Shown here one piece after another: positions 41,663-52,692 of a stretch of 64,000 nt of DNA. A model generated the notes under the pieces. The model was given only the letters and a program-made list of their open reading frames with translations, was not told the origin of the DNA and did not search any database. The stretch spans positions 90,001 through 154,000 of the forward strand of contig CAUYUJ010018488.1 in NCBI GenBank assembly GCA_963575745.1, in the 5' to 3' direction. Origin of the DNA: Prorocentrum cordatum. Lineage: Eukaryota > Sar > Dinophyceae > Prorocentrales > Prorocentraceae. The position numbers were made by a program, and so were the translations under genes. Every line of letters begins with the position of its first letter. Position 1 is the stretch's first letter.

Positions 41663-42315
41663 CTGGCGTCGTCGTCGAAGCCGACCGTGCCTGTGCACAC
41701 TACACAGGCTCTGTACACCGCGATGCCTTTGTACACCACAACTGCGGCAGAAATGGTATGTGTGTGCGCCACGGCGACTGAGCACATCATGACAGGCGGG
41801 TGCACCACAGCGCCCTTGTACATGTCACTGTTGGTGCACACCACGGCGCCCGCGTGCACCACAGCTGCTGTTTCAACGCCCCGTGTTTGCACCAGAATGC
41901 CAGCGTACACCACAAAGCTTGTGTACACCTGTAAGGTACCGGCGGAGCGAAAGTCCAGAAGATCGCTCGGGGCCCAACCGTGGCCCTTTCATTATGTGAG
42001 CTGCTTGTGGATCTTAGTTTTTCTGGTTCAAAAAGCGCTCGGACCTGTTGAGCCCAGTCGTGCCCCGTGGCTCGGGAAACTGGTGCGTCTGAGCCCCAGA
42101 CGGGCCCCGTGGACACATTTTGAGTTTGCGCCGAGGTTCGAACCTCGAACCTCGAACCTCGAACCTGAGCACACATGTGAGCGTCACAGCATGGCTGCCT
42201 GGACGGAGGGGGGTCCGCACCCAAGTCCCCGTACGCTCGTTACCGTTACGGGGGAGGGGGGGGACCCCCCCCCCGTAACGGGCGTTACGGGTCCGAGCAA
42301 TAAAAAAACAAGCTC
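41484..42315. mobile_element. TIR element 2 with 18-bp minisatellite
   Basis: The left end is GAGCTTGTTTTTTTATGG, a G-run, then GCGCCCGTTACGG and more G. The right end is CCCCGTAACGGGCG and AATAAAAAAACAAGCTC, so the termini are inverted repeats. ATA lies just outside both ends and may be a 3-bp target duplication. Inside are a GTC tract (41627-41665) and degenerate units near GTACACCACAGCGCCTGC (about 41690-41935), as in element 1. The inner sequence 41940-42235 is unique. No transposase is seen. Confidence 0.75.
42132..42166. repeat. Heptanucleotide (TCGAACC)n
   Basis: About four to five TCGAACC units inside TIR element 2. Confidence 0.85.
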
Positions 42316-42890
42316 ATATAGCCATCATTGGGAGGGAGATGTTGGAAAGCTAAGCGTTCCGCTGCACGGTCTGAGTGCACAAAAGACGTGCACGAAGAGC
42401 AGAGTCGCCTGTGCATTGGTCTTTGGCGTGGCGGCCCTTGCGCTACACCTTCTCCACCACCTTCCGGGTCTTCGCCCCCGGCCCCGTCCACGTCGTACCT
42501 TCTCCTGTGCAAGCTCTTCGGCACCGCCTGCACCCCGGGCTCCACCTGCTCCGGCCGCCTGAGGCCCCGCCTTCCTGCGCCCTGTCTCCCTAATTAAAGC
42601 TGCGCGTAGCCCGCCTAGCTTTTAGCGGAAGAGGTTCGCTCTCGCCCCGCCGACCAAAAAAATTCCACGTGCTTTCAGCAGCGACCACCCGTGCGTGGCC
42701 GAGACTGGCCGTGGCCAGAAGCGCTCCCTCAGGTTCCCTCTTCCACGTGCCTCGTGGTTGCGCGATGGCTGCCCTCTCGTGCCGCTGTTGCGCTTCTATG
42801 CAGGGGCGGGGTATGCCTGACGGGCCCAGAGTGGACTGGAAACCGAAGCGCGGTCACCAAACCGGCCCGTCGCCAAATTTGCCCGAACCA
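42316..42890. other. No gene seen
   Basis: Unique sequence without recognisable coding. Confidence 0.4.
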
Positions 42891-43070
42891 GACTGACCAC
42901 CTACCAAACCACCCCAACCCGAACCCGAAGACCCGAATTTGACCCGAATTTCGGATTTGGGGGGGTACGGGTTCCACGTTATTTTCGATGTTCCCCGACC
43001 CCCCCCCACTGAAAATGGAGGGCAAATCGTGGCCTTCGGGTCGGGTTGGGATGGTTTGGTGGGCGGTGAC
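42891..43070. mobile_element. Fold-back element of about 180 bp
   Basis: CTACCAAACCACCCCAACCC in the left arm pairs with GGGTTGGGATGGTTTGGTG in the right arm. Inside, ATTTCGGATTTGGGGGGG faces CCCCCCCACTGAAAAT. No coding. Confidence 0.75.
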
Positions 43071-43304
43071 AGACCCCTCAAGGGAGCGGGGGGCGGCGGA
43101 TCAAAAGGCATACCCAGGAGGCACCCCTCCACCACCGCACCCTGCGCGCAGCCCCGAGGAGCCGGGCCGGGTGGCTCACGTCAAGGGTGCCGCCGGGCGG
43201 AGCACGAGGAAGAACATCCGACCACCTGCTGCTGCCGTTCCTCCTCCCCCCATCCATATCATGGTCCTCCTCCTTCTCTCCCGTCCCCCCTCCGAACATT
43301 ACGG

Positions 43305-43468
43305 GCGAAGAACGGTATAACATAAACTTGTTCGCCGTCGGGGACACCTGCCCCAGGGCGGCTGGAAAGCTTATACCCTTACGGCGGCACCGTAGGGGTA
43401 TAAACTTTCCAGCCGCCCAGGGGCAGGTGTCCCCGACGGCGGAAAGTTTATTTTACACCGTTCTTCGC
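43305..43468. mobile_element. Near-perfect palindrome of 164 bp
   Basis: The left arm GCGAAGAACGGTATAACATA continues through CGCCGTCGGGGACACCTGCC and GGCGGCTGGAAAGCTTATAC. The right arm ending GTTCTTCGC is its reverse complement with few changes. The arms are about 80 bp and the loop about five. No coding. Confidence 0.88.
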
Positions 43469-44105
43469 TCGCTGAGAACAGAAGAAAGAATCCCACGCAG
43501 GTCGATGAACCTTGCCTGCCCGCACGATCGTATGCCTTCCGCGAGTCCACGTGCAAGGCACCGGCGAGGAGTCGCCTGTGACATACTCGTGGCTCTCCCC
43601 GAACATCAGCCTGAGTATGTCGTGAGCCTCAGCTGCTCGGCAATGCCACTCTCGGAGAAAGATGTGGTTCGCGATGATTGGCCATGCTCTTCCGCTTTGC
43701 CGGGACAACCATCCCTTCTCTCTCTCTCTCTTTCTCTCGCTGCAAACTGAGCCCTGCACTGCATTCTTTGACACGCCAATTCAACACTCAAGGGCCTGCC
43801 CGGGCACGCGGTGGGTGTCGATTGGGCTGCGGCGAGATCTTCAACGTCATCTCGTGTGGGAAGCACGGCTGGCACGGATGCGCCCCACGCGTAGCTTTTT
43901 GGTGAGCAGCTGAGTTGTCTGGCGAATCGTTCTCTCAACACGCCGACGTATACACAACAACATGTGCAAGGAACTGGTCATCGATTGTTTAGGACAGAGG
44001 CAGAAGGATCATACCGTACTGTAGCACCCCGCAGTTGCGGATAAGAGTGAGGGGGCGGCGGCGTCGTCGGCGTTCTGCGAGGCTCTGAAGAAACCCGCCA
44101 CAAGC
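43469..44105. other. No gene seen
   Basis: Unique sequence with a CT microsatellite near 43714-43738. Confidence 0.4.
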
Positions 44106-44256
44106 GCCGATTCATCATTATTATTAATATTATCATTATTAGTCTTATTACTAGTATTATTGTTATTATTATTGTTAGTATTAATATTATTATTATTAGT
44201 ATTATTAGTATTATTATTATTAATATTATTATTAGTATTATCAGTATTAGTATTGT

Positions 44257-44342
<86 letters not shown>
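44106..44342. repeat. (ATT)n array followed by pure (TAG)n
   Basis: Imperfect ATT units to about 44255, then about 28 perfect TAG units (44257-44342). The perfect part suggests recent expansion. Confidence 0.95.
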
Positions 44343-44440
44343 ATCGTATTATTATTCTCATTAATAATCATGATATTACTATTATTCGTAGTGTTAATAG
44401 TATTATTGATGTTACTTTTCATAAATAAAATATGCAACTA

Positions 44441-44758
44441 GCCCGCCGCAGGCGCTGATTTTTTCGTCGAAGCAAGCGGTCGGGTCGCAGGTGGGTTGCG
44501 GGATTGTTAACAAATTATGCAACAAGCCCGCCGCAGGCGTCGAATTGCTCGTCAAAGCAAGTGGGTGGGCTGCGGGTGGGCGTCGCGAGTGCTTCGCGGG
44601 CGGGCAGCGGGTGGGTCGCGGGAGCGTCGCGGGGTAGGTCGCGGGTGGGATGACGACAACAAACAACAGACAACGCAACAACAATCCACACCGCGAAATC
44701 CATCTCAACCACGCACCCAGAGACAACGAATGACCGTTCGGCCCCCTCACTCTGACTA
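44441..44758. repeat. Composite dispersed repeat, copy 2
   Basis: GCCCGCCGCAGGCG occurs at 44441 and again at about 44525. It is followed by GGGTGGG/TCGCGGG words, then GGGATGACGACAACAAACAA and the tail CACGCACCCAGAGACAACGA with GGCCCCCTCACTCTGA. Same order as in the 1-1485 copy, but the CAA tract is short. Confidence 0.8.
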
Positions 44759-45675
44759 GATGCGGAGGGACCGTCAAAGAGCTCCAGAGACGCAACAATC
44801 TAGAAAGAACCGCCGATCAACATTGCCACCGCAACGGCAAGCTGCTCGACAATCCGGTGGTGATAAGGCGCGGCAGATCACCTTGCACAGCTGTTTGCGA
44901 GAGTTCGATTCCCCTTTTTGCGTCGTGACCCGTGGTTCATGATCCTCCCCTCCTAGTCCTTCCCTTCTGATTCGTCGGCTCTCCCCCCAATGCCCCACCG
45001 CCCGTTTTCGCCGTTCGTGGTTCGTCGTCCCCTCCCTCTCGGCCCCGCCTTCGCCTGCCACGCCCCGCTTCAGGAGTTTCCTGGCCCCTGCACCCCGCCA
45101 CCCCTCCTTGACAACCCGATATTCGCTCGGGGACGCGCAAACATGGATTAGCGATCCATGGATTCGGCGCGCGGTCGCCAAATCCATGGATCGGGAGAGG
45201 GGCCCTCCCCAAAATGCGACCCGTGCCGCCTCGCTCGGCGGCGGAAATCCGCGATTTCCCGTGGAGACGGGACCCGTCGCTAATCCACGCCCACTTGATC
45301 CATGTTTGCGATCGCCTGATTCTCGGTGCTCGTGGTTCGTCATCCTCTACAATTACTCAATATGAAAATACTCTCCCTCTTCCCCTGATGGCGTCCGGGT
45401 GATGGCCGCGCACCCTCCGCATACTGTTTTTTTAACACACAGGATGCCCGGGAAATCCCGGGAAACGACTCTCGCTGAGGCGCCGGCGTCATGTTTTCCC
45501 AAAGTGCTGCTCTCGTTGGCGCCGGCCTCATTTCTGCTCCCGAATCGTTCCGAATCGTGCTCCCGCTGCAGCGTGGGCCTCATTTTCGGATCGGTGTTTG
45601 GCCTCCGTCGTTCAGGATGGCGTTCTCGCCCCAGCGCGGGCCTTTTTCTCGCGCGCCCATCCGCCCGCCACCACC
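44759..45675. other. No gene recognised
   Basis: Contains a small palindrome around GCGATCCATGGATT and AATCCATGGATCG (45150-45195). No convincing coding. Confidence 0.4.
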
Positions 45676-45776
45676 GCGCCGCACCGCCACCACAACCACC
45701 ACCACCACCACCACCACCACCACCACCACCACAACCACCAGCACCAAGCACCAGTACCAACACCACCACCACCAGC

Positions 45777-45809
<33 letters not shown>

Positions 45810-45905
45810 ACCACCACCACCACCCACCACCACCACCACCCACCACCACCACCACCACCACCACCACCACCACCACCACCACCACCACCACCACCACAAC
45901 CACGC
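45676..45905. repeat. (CCA)n array
   Basis: CCA units with AGC and AAC interruptions, reading as poly-Thr, poly-His, poly-Pro or poly-Trp/Gly/Val. Confidence 0.95.
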
Positions 45906-46795
45906 ACACACGCACGCACGCACGCACGCACGTGCACCACCACCAACTACGCACGCGCGCGCGGAGCCACAGGTCCGCTACGACACGCGTCCGCGGATAG
46001 AGAAAATCAGCGCCATGGTAAGGGATGGGAGGGATGGGTAGGACGTCAGATATGACGCGAGCGCACCCAGCTTGCTTTTGGCCCCTCCCCTGCCTCCCTC
46101 TGCTGGGCGCCCTGCTCCAGGCCCCCAACAGATCCCTCGCCCAGACCCCCTTTATAGAGGGCAAAAAATCCACCCCATTACTGATCACCCCGACACGCGA
46201 AGCCGTTTAGCAGACGCACCCACAGAAGAAATCGAACACTGCAAGGCCGTTCAGTAAACGCGCAAGGCCTTTTTAGTAAACGCCAATTGTCGGGTCCGGG
46301 TGGATTTTCCTCCATGAACTTCATGTTCGTGCCTCATCGTCGTCGTCCTCGCCTGCCCTCCTTTCCCTCCTAGGCCGTGGCCTCAGCCCCACCCCTGACC
46401 CGTGGTCCAAGGCCCCACCGCCCCCCCCCACTTGCCCCGGGCCTGTCAATTTTCGTCGTTCGTTGTCGTTCGTCCTCAACCTCCCTCCCCAGTAAAGCCT
46501 GCCCCCGCCCTGCCCCAGTGCCGCCCCCCCCTTGTCCAGAGCCCCCCGTCCTGTCACCGTGGCCTCCTCCCCCTGGTCCAGACCGCCCCCTTTCTGGTCC
46601 AGGCCTTCCCCCCCTTGCCCCCGACCCCGTTCAGCTCGTTGCTCGCCATCGTTCATCCCCTCCCACAATCCCCCGGGCCTGCCCCCCCACACCCGTCCCG
46701 TGGCCGTCTCTCCCCTGGCCCCAAGGCCCCACCCACAGCCGATGGCCTCTCAGCCCCTCTCTCGTGGCCCCGCTCCGGTCCACCGCCGCCCCGCA
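45906..46795. other. No gene seen
   Basis: Mixed, C-rich from about 46380 on. No recognisable coding. Confidence 0.4.
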
Positions 46796-47000
46796 GCGCA
46801 AGTGCGAAATCGGCGTCGTTTTCCTTCCCCCCTTGTCCCACAGCGGCGGGGCGGGGGGGGGCGACAGCGACTATCAGCAGGGGGCGGGCGATTTTCGGGC
46901 CGATCGCCTTCAGCTGGCTTGTTACCAAAAAGCAGCACTGCGGGGGAACCGCTATGGGGAAACGATTTGGGAGCACAGGGGAGCTAACATGAAGCTGAAT
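46796..47000 (-). repeat. Candidate 3' LTR of the copia-like element
   Basis: Shares with 57118-57450, in the same orientation, a CACTATC/GACTATCA segment next to GGCGGCGGCAG, CAGCTGGCTTGTTAC against AGCTGGTTTGATAC, and TTTGGGAGCACAGGGG against TCTGGGAGCACAGAGG, in the same order. The exact ends are not clear. Confidence 0.45.
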
Positions 47001-47059
47001 CCCACACGAACCTTTAATCGCAGCCGATCGAAGCCAGCGCGGTTTCAACCAGCATAACT

Positions 47060-49303
47060 TCATGAACGAAACGCAAGCAGGAAATCGAGCTCAGTAACAA
47101 TGCGCAGATGAGGCCACATATCCTCATTCCCAAGGTTTGGTGAGAGAGCCCCCCCACCGCAAACGCGCAGTTCTAGGAGATGGCCCTCGCCAAAATAAAC
47201 ATAACAGTATTGGACGTCCCGGAGAAAACGCCCCCAAGGCCTGCAGCACACACAACTCAGGGCACATACTGGACGTGCATTACACATAATTAGCAACGGA
47301 AGGAATGGATGGTCGCTGCAACTCTCGACATGGACCGAGGTCCGCTGCAGACCTCGCAAATTCGTAGAATGGGAAACAGGCCGCCGCAGCCTGCTTCCAC
47401 GAAATGAGACTGAGTAAGCTCTAGCCGTCACAGCTCGATTCTTCGCAAACCTGCATCCCTTGTCCTTGCTAGCCGCCAGGGTCAACGCGAACTTCCCTTC
47501 GCCCGCGGGCACCTGCAAGTGGTCCGCCGGCATGTCCTTCGTGGGGCGACCTGGTACCATGTAAGTGCCGGCGGACTCCCGTACGTGGTTGGGTCCGAGG
47601 CAGATCCAGAATGTCACGTATACTGGCTAGATCCAGTTTGATGCTCTTCTGCGTTGCACGTCCTACTCCAGCATCGCCCATCACTCTGTCACGCCAATCT
47701 CGCGAGTCCGCCGCGCCCTCAAGTGGCACTAGGTCTCCGCAAAAACGGGCCATGCAATATCTCGGCAATCTGACCCGGGAACCCTTATGCGACAGCAGCT
47801 CCATCACCTGCGCAGACCACCTCCGCGGCTCAGGAACTTCGCGCAGCTCGTCAAATTTAGCCACTCTTGTCGCTCAACAGCGCCGAAAGAGCTTGCCTCT
47901 CAGCAGGTTATAATCGCCCCTGAGGGTAGGGGGGCCACCCTGGGTACCGGGCATCTTCGTCACCGGGTCTACCGTCCAATTCGCCCCGTCTGGTATCCCT
48001 TTCCCGCGCGAACTGTCCGTCGCGCGGGGTAGACGACCGGTCTCGCGGCCGACGCGCTTCATCTCGACCGCGAACACGGGGTTCATGTTCAGTTCGCGCA
48101 CGATACTGTCACCCGTGGTCAGGGCTCCGCTTATCGGTCCGCCCTTGCGTCCACTCTCGCGCTGCAGCACTGCCAGGTCGTGGGCGTAGTCCACCTTAGC
48201 TTTGCCACGAGCCAACTGGTCAGTCGGACAATATGCTTGCGCTGCTTGAACTTGCCAGGCTTCATGATCGATCCTGGCTCCTGCCACCCGTTACGCGGCA
48301 CGACTACGGTACCCGAACCCAGCGCGAGCTTCATCTTGTCTACTCGTTTCACTTAGCATGTCTTCCACGGAATGCGGGGTCGTCCTCTTCGTCGGACCCG
48401 AAAACGAACCTCTCTGCTAGCGGGCCCTCAGGCGCGCCATCTTCTCGTTTCCGCCGAAGGGAAGTCATCGGCATTTACGCCCGCGCGTGCCCGCGGCGTC
48501 TCGGCCGATCAACTGAGAAAATGCCATCCGCGTCCGTGGCCCCGAATCTCCCATCCAGGCGGCTCGTTGCCACTTGACGCAGAATTATCTCCCACTGCGC
48601 GGTAACGCAAGGCGCGTCCACCCTCGCGTCGGCCATCTCGTCGGATCTACCTGGGTCGCCGCTCTGTTCGCCGCGAGCCGCGCGTTCGCCGTCCTAGCCA
48701 AAAGATTCTCCTCGGTGCGAATCGAGTCGTTCCTGTCCGTCAACACCCACCTGGCGCCCAGCGAGCCTGCTTCCCGTCCTCGCGCAACACCGCGGGCCCG
48801 AGAGCATAACAGATGGTGGTCCACGTCTCCAATTGTTCCGCGGCAGCGTTCTGACACGTTGGATCCATCCGACCCCAGACCTTCTCATCTCGAGCCTGTC
48901 ACTGTACAAGTAGTACCTGGGCGAGCTTGTGTAGTTCGTTTGCCCTAGTGCCACCATGGTCTGCCGCTATCTGCAAGAGCCTGCCGCGCTCCCGCTCTGG
49001 GGCGCGACGCGTCCAGTCGTTCACCGAAATTGCCGCGGCCTCTCGCCGGGCGTCGGCGCCGTCGGTGGCGTCGACGGCGCCGCGCGCCCAATAAGGAGCG
49101 AAACGTCCCGGTGCGAAGCTCTCTGGGTCGGGGGCGCGGCGCTCGCCCTGACGATCCCAATCGGGCCCCCCCCGCACTGCGCTGGGCCATCCCCCTTCGT
49201 CGCAGGGGGCGTCTCCTCCACTCTCGCCGAAACAGGCGCTGGTGCGCTATCTGAAGCCCAAGCGTCGATGACGCCCGTCGGCCAGCGTTCCTGCAGGTGG
49301 CTC
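47060..49303 (-). pseudogene. Copia RT-RNase H region, tandem copy A
   Basis: The minus strand shows GARWVLTDRNDSIRTEE near 48750 (start of RT), GATDADGIFS near 48530 where RT motif A is expected, then WLVAK and KVDYAHDLAVLQRESGR near 48180 and SIVRELNMNPVFAVEMKRVG near 48080 (RNase H lead-in). Next come ATDSSRGKGIPDGANW near 48020, and TYMVPGRPTKDMPADHL near 47550 close to the RNase H end. The first acidic residue of motif A appears shifted (TDAD where the other copy has ADVD). No YVDD-type motif is visible. Frames change several times. Confidence 0.65.
47367..49303. repeat. Tandem duplication, unit A (about 1.94 kb)
   Basis: Starts near AGAATGGGAAACAGGCCGCC and ends near CAGCGTTCCTGCAGGTGGCT. 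It aligns over its whole length with 49305-51451; long stretches are identical, for example ACTCTGTCACGCCAATCTCG in both. Confidence 0.9.
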
Positions 49304-49304
49304 T

Positions 49305-51451
49305 GCAGAACGGGGACCAGGCCGCCGCGGGCTGCTTCCATTAAATTAGTATAAGCTCTAGCCGTCGCAGCTCGAGCTCTCGCAAGCCTGCGCCCCTTGT
49401 CCTTGTTAGCCGCCAGGGTCAACGCGAACTTCCCTTCGCCCGCGAGCACCAGCAAATGGCGCGCTGGTATGTCCTTCGTGGGGCGATCTGGTACCATGTA
49501 AGTGCCAGCGGTCTCCCGTGCTTGGGTCCACGGCAGATCCAGAATGTCAAGTATACTGAGAGAGATCCAGTTTGATGGTCTTCTGCGTTGCACGTCCTAC
49601 TCCAGCATCGCCCATCACTCTGTCACGCCAATCTCGCGAGTCCGCCGCGCCCTCAAGTGGCACTTGCCAACCAGGCACCCTGGGTCAGGTTTCCGCGGAA
49701 ACGGGCCATGCAGTATTTCGGAAATCTGATCCGGGAGCCCGTATTCGACAGCAGCTCGATCAAATGCGCGGACCGCCTCCGCGGCTCAGGAACTTCGCGC
49801 AACTCGTCAAATTTAGCGACTCTTGCCGCTCAGCAGCGCCGACCGAGCTTGCCTCACAGCAGGTCGTAGTCGCCCCTGAGGGTCGGGTGGCCGCACTGGG
49901 CACCGGGCATCTTCGTCACTTGGTCTACCGTCCAATTCGCCCCGTCTGGCATGCCTTTCCCGCGCGAACTGTCCGTCGCGCGGGGTTGACGACTGGTCTC
50001 GCGGCCGACGCGCTGCATCTTGACCGCGAACACGGGGTGCCTATTCAGTTCGCGCACGACACTGTCACCCGTGGTCAGGGCTCCGATTATCGGTCCGCCC
50101 TTGCGTCCATTCTCGCGCTGCAGCACTGCCCGGTCGTGGGCGTAGTCCAACCTTGGCTTCGCCACGAGCCAACTGGTCTGTCGGACAATATGCTTGCGCT
50201 GCTTGAACTTGCCAGGCTTCACGATCGATCCTGGCTGCTGCCACCAGTCACGCGGCACGACTACGGTACCCAGACCCAGCGTGTACTCCATCATGTCTAC
50301 CGTGCTCTCGCCATTCTCGTTTCACTTAGCATGTCTTCCACGGATTGCGGAGTCGCCCCCTTCGTCGGACACGAAAATGAACCCCTCTGCTAGCGGGGCC
50401 TCAGGTGCGCCATCTTCTCGTTTTCCGCCGAGGGGAAGTCATCGGCATTTGCGCGCGCATGCCCGCGGCGTCTCAGCCGATCGACTGGTTGTCTCCGGGT
50501 CGTGGTGCACTAGGAATGCAAGATCTGATATTGATCGCCCCTGCCCACAACACTGCGCCTCAACATTCGCCTTCAAATCCCACGGCCGAGATGCTGTCGG
50601 CAAGCAAGACCCCCTTCAGTACTCGAGCCAGGCAACAACGACGACATCCACTTACTTCAGGTCCAGCTCGCGTCGGCTTGACCACCAGGCTGTGCTAGTC
50701 CGTCTCGACCTTCGAGAAAATGCCATCCACGTCCGCGGCCCCGAATCTCCAGTCCAGGCGGCTCGTTGCCACTTGACGCAAGATTATCTCCCACTGCGCG
50801 GTAACGCGCGGCACGTCCACCCTCGCGTCGGCCATCTCCTCGGTGCGAATCGAGTCGTTCCTGTCCGTCAACACCCACCTGGCGCCCAGCGAGCCTGCTT
50901 CCCGTCCTTGCGCAACACCACGGGCCCGAGAATTCTCGCATAACAGTTGGTGGTCCACGTGTCCAATTGTTCCACGGCAGCGTTCTGACATTCTGCCTGT
51001 TCTGCTGGATCCATCCGATTCCAGACCTTCTCATCTCGAGCCTGTCATTGTACAAGTAGTACCTGGGCAAGCTTGTGTAGTTCGTTTGCCCTAGTGCCAC
51101 CATGGTCATCCGCTATCTCCAAGAGCCCGCCGCGCTCTCGCTCTGGTGCGCGACGCGCCCAGTCGTTCACCGAAATTGCCGCGGCCTCTCGCCGGGCGTC
51201 GGCGCCGTCGGTGGCGTCGACGGCGCCGCGCGCCCAATAAGGAGCGAAACGTCCCGGTGCGAAGCTCTCTGGGTCGGGGGCGCGGCGCTCGCCCTGACGA
51301 TCCCAATCGGGCTCCCCCCGCACTGCGCTGGGCCATCCCCCTTCGTCGCAGGGGGCGTCTCCTCCACTCTCGCCGAAACAAGCGCTGGCGCGCTATCTGA
51401 AGCCCAAGCGCTGACGACGACCGTCGGCCAGCGTTCCTGCAGGTGGCTCTG
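49305..51451 (-). pseudogene. Copia RT-RNase H region, tandem copy B
   Basis: GARWVLTDRNDSIRTEEMAD near 50870, then RVTAQWEIILRQVATSRLDW and FGAADVDGIFSK (motif A Asp codons near 50733 and 50727). RNase H lead-in: WLVAKPRLDYAHDRAVLQ near 50160, SVVRELNRHPVFAVKMQRVG near 50040, ATDSSRGKGMPDGANW and TYMVPDRPTKDIPARHL near 49480. Relative to copy A it carries about 200 extra bases near 50485-50690. Broken by frameshifts; the polymerase YVDD region is missing. Confidence 0.7.
49305..51451. repeat. Tandem duplication, unit B (about 2.15 kb)
   Basis: Directly follows unit A. The junction is CTCTGC followed by AGAACGGGGACCAGGCCGCC; unit B ends CTCTGC followed by CGCGTC. It is about 210 bp longer than unit A, mostly from the insertion near 50485-50690. 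Confidence 0.9.
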
Positions 51452-51752
51452 CCGCGTCTTCCCAAGCCCCAGCTTGCGTCGCGCACCTGCAGGAATCTCA
51501 ACATCCTCCGCCTGCTCGAGGATTCGTCGCGCCAGTCCTTCACGGGGAGTCTGATTGCTGGCAGACGCGCGCGCCTGCTCCCTCAGTGGAGCACCTGGGC
51601 TGCCTCTGCGACTCGCCGCGGCGATCTCCGCAGCGGCATCCGCTTATCATGTCCATCACGCGCTGCTCGTCTTCCAAGTTGGGGGCCGCGCCATCCCGCG
51701 CGTCGCCGCCCTCGTCGGTCGCGCCGCGCTTCAAGTTCGCCGTCAAGAAATC

Positions 51753-52456
51753 TCACGCCTGGTCGTGCGGTGCCCTAGCGCGCTCCTCCAGCGGCTCGTC
51801 CCCCATCTTCGGGCGCCCGGACTCTTCCTCGTGCCGATCGGCGGCGGCGGCGCGCAAGGGCGCGTCCTCTTTGCTCATGAGATCGAAGGCCACTTGCATG
51901 ATCTCCATCTGCTCTCGCGCCGAGATCCACAGCGCTTCGTCGGGTGAAGCTCGACGCACCACCGCTGGGTCACACGTAGTAGTCCACCGTAAGACACGTA
52001 GATCGCGTTGCCCTCGACGCCGATCACGACCGATGGCAGAAGCCTAGATTTGAACACTATACTGGGTCCCCTGCGCCGTCCTCCACAGTGCTTCCTCCTG
52101 CCCTCGCGGCAAAATTAAACCGCGTCGCCCAGCTTCGCGTCTCGGCCAGGTGACGGCCGTCGGCTTTTCTCAGGAACTTCTCAATCTATCGTTCGGGTCG
52201 GTCTTCTCCAGGGTGATCGCGGCGCCGCGCAATGCCCCCGCAGCCACCTGGCCGCGTCGCGTCGCCGGTCGACCGAGACGCGCGATGCAAGCTGCGACCA
52301 GGCCCTGTTGTCCAGGAGCCCCCGCAACAAGATTTGCGCCCGCCCCAACCAAGAGTCGATGACCCTGACGTTCTTAGCACAAAAGGTCATCGCGATCGAA
52401 GCGAAAATCTCGTCTTCAGTCTCGATGTCGTCTTCCGTGATGTCAGCTATCCACAT
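51753..52456 (-). pseudogene. Copia integrase C-terminal region
   Basis: The minus strand reads SIAMTFCAKNVRVIDSW with RAQILL, the helix after the integrase core that normally precedes a GxSPxQxxFG-like motif. After frame changes come VVIGVEGNAIYVSYGGLL and VVRRASPDEALWISAREQME, the small beta domain at the integrase end of copia elements, where a G-x-V-W-V strand is followed by R-x-A-x-x-E. The order and spacing fit, but stops interrupt it. Confidence 0.65.
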
Positions 52457-52692
52457 CGTCTACCTCCAGCACGCAAACACCTGCCATTCTGCCGCGGAGA
52501 TTCCACTACCTCATGCGCCTGCGCGCCGAGACCACCTGAAAAGCGAATCACTTCCTTGTAGACTTGCTCGCTGATGTCAGCGACGGCGCTCGTCGGCACT
52601 CCTGCCCAGCTGACCTAGCACCGTTCCAACGCACCCGCCTCGTGATGCGAGTTCTTGGACAGTGCCATCGCCACCGCATGATGCCTGCCACG

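Noticed and set aside
42132-42166. A tRNA B-box-like GGTTCGAACC
   Set aside because: It is part of a 7-bp tandem repeat and has no tRNA fold around it.
44880-44925. A tRNA T-arm (GAGTTCGATTCCCC)
   Set aside because: No matching acceptor stem or D-arm upstream; the word is isolated.
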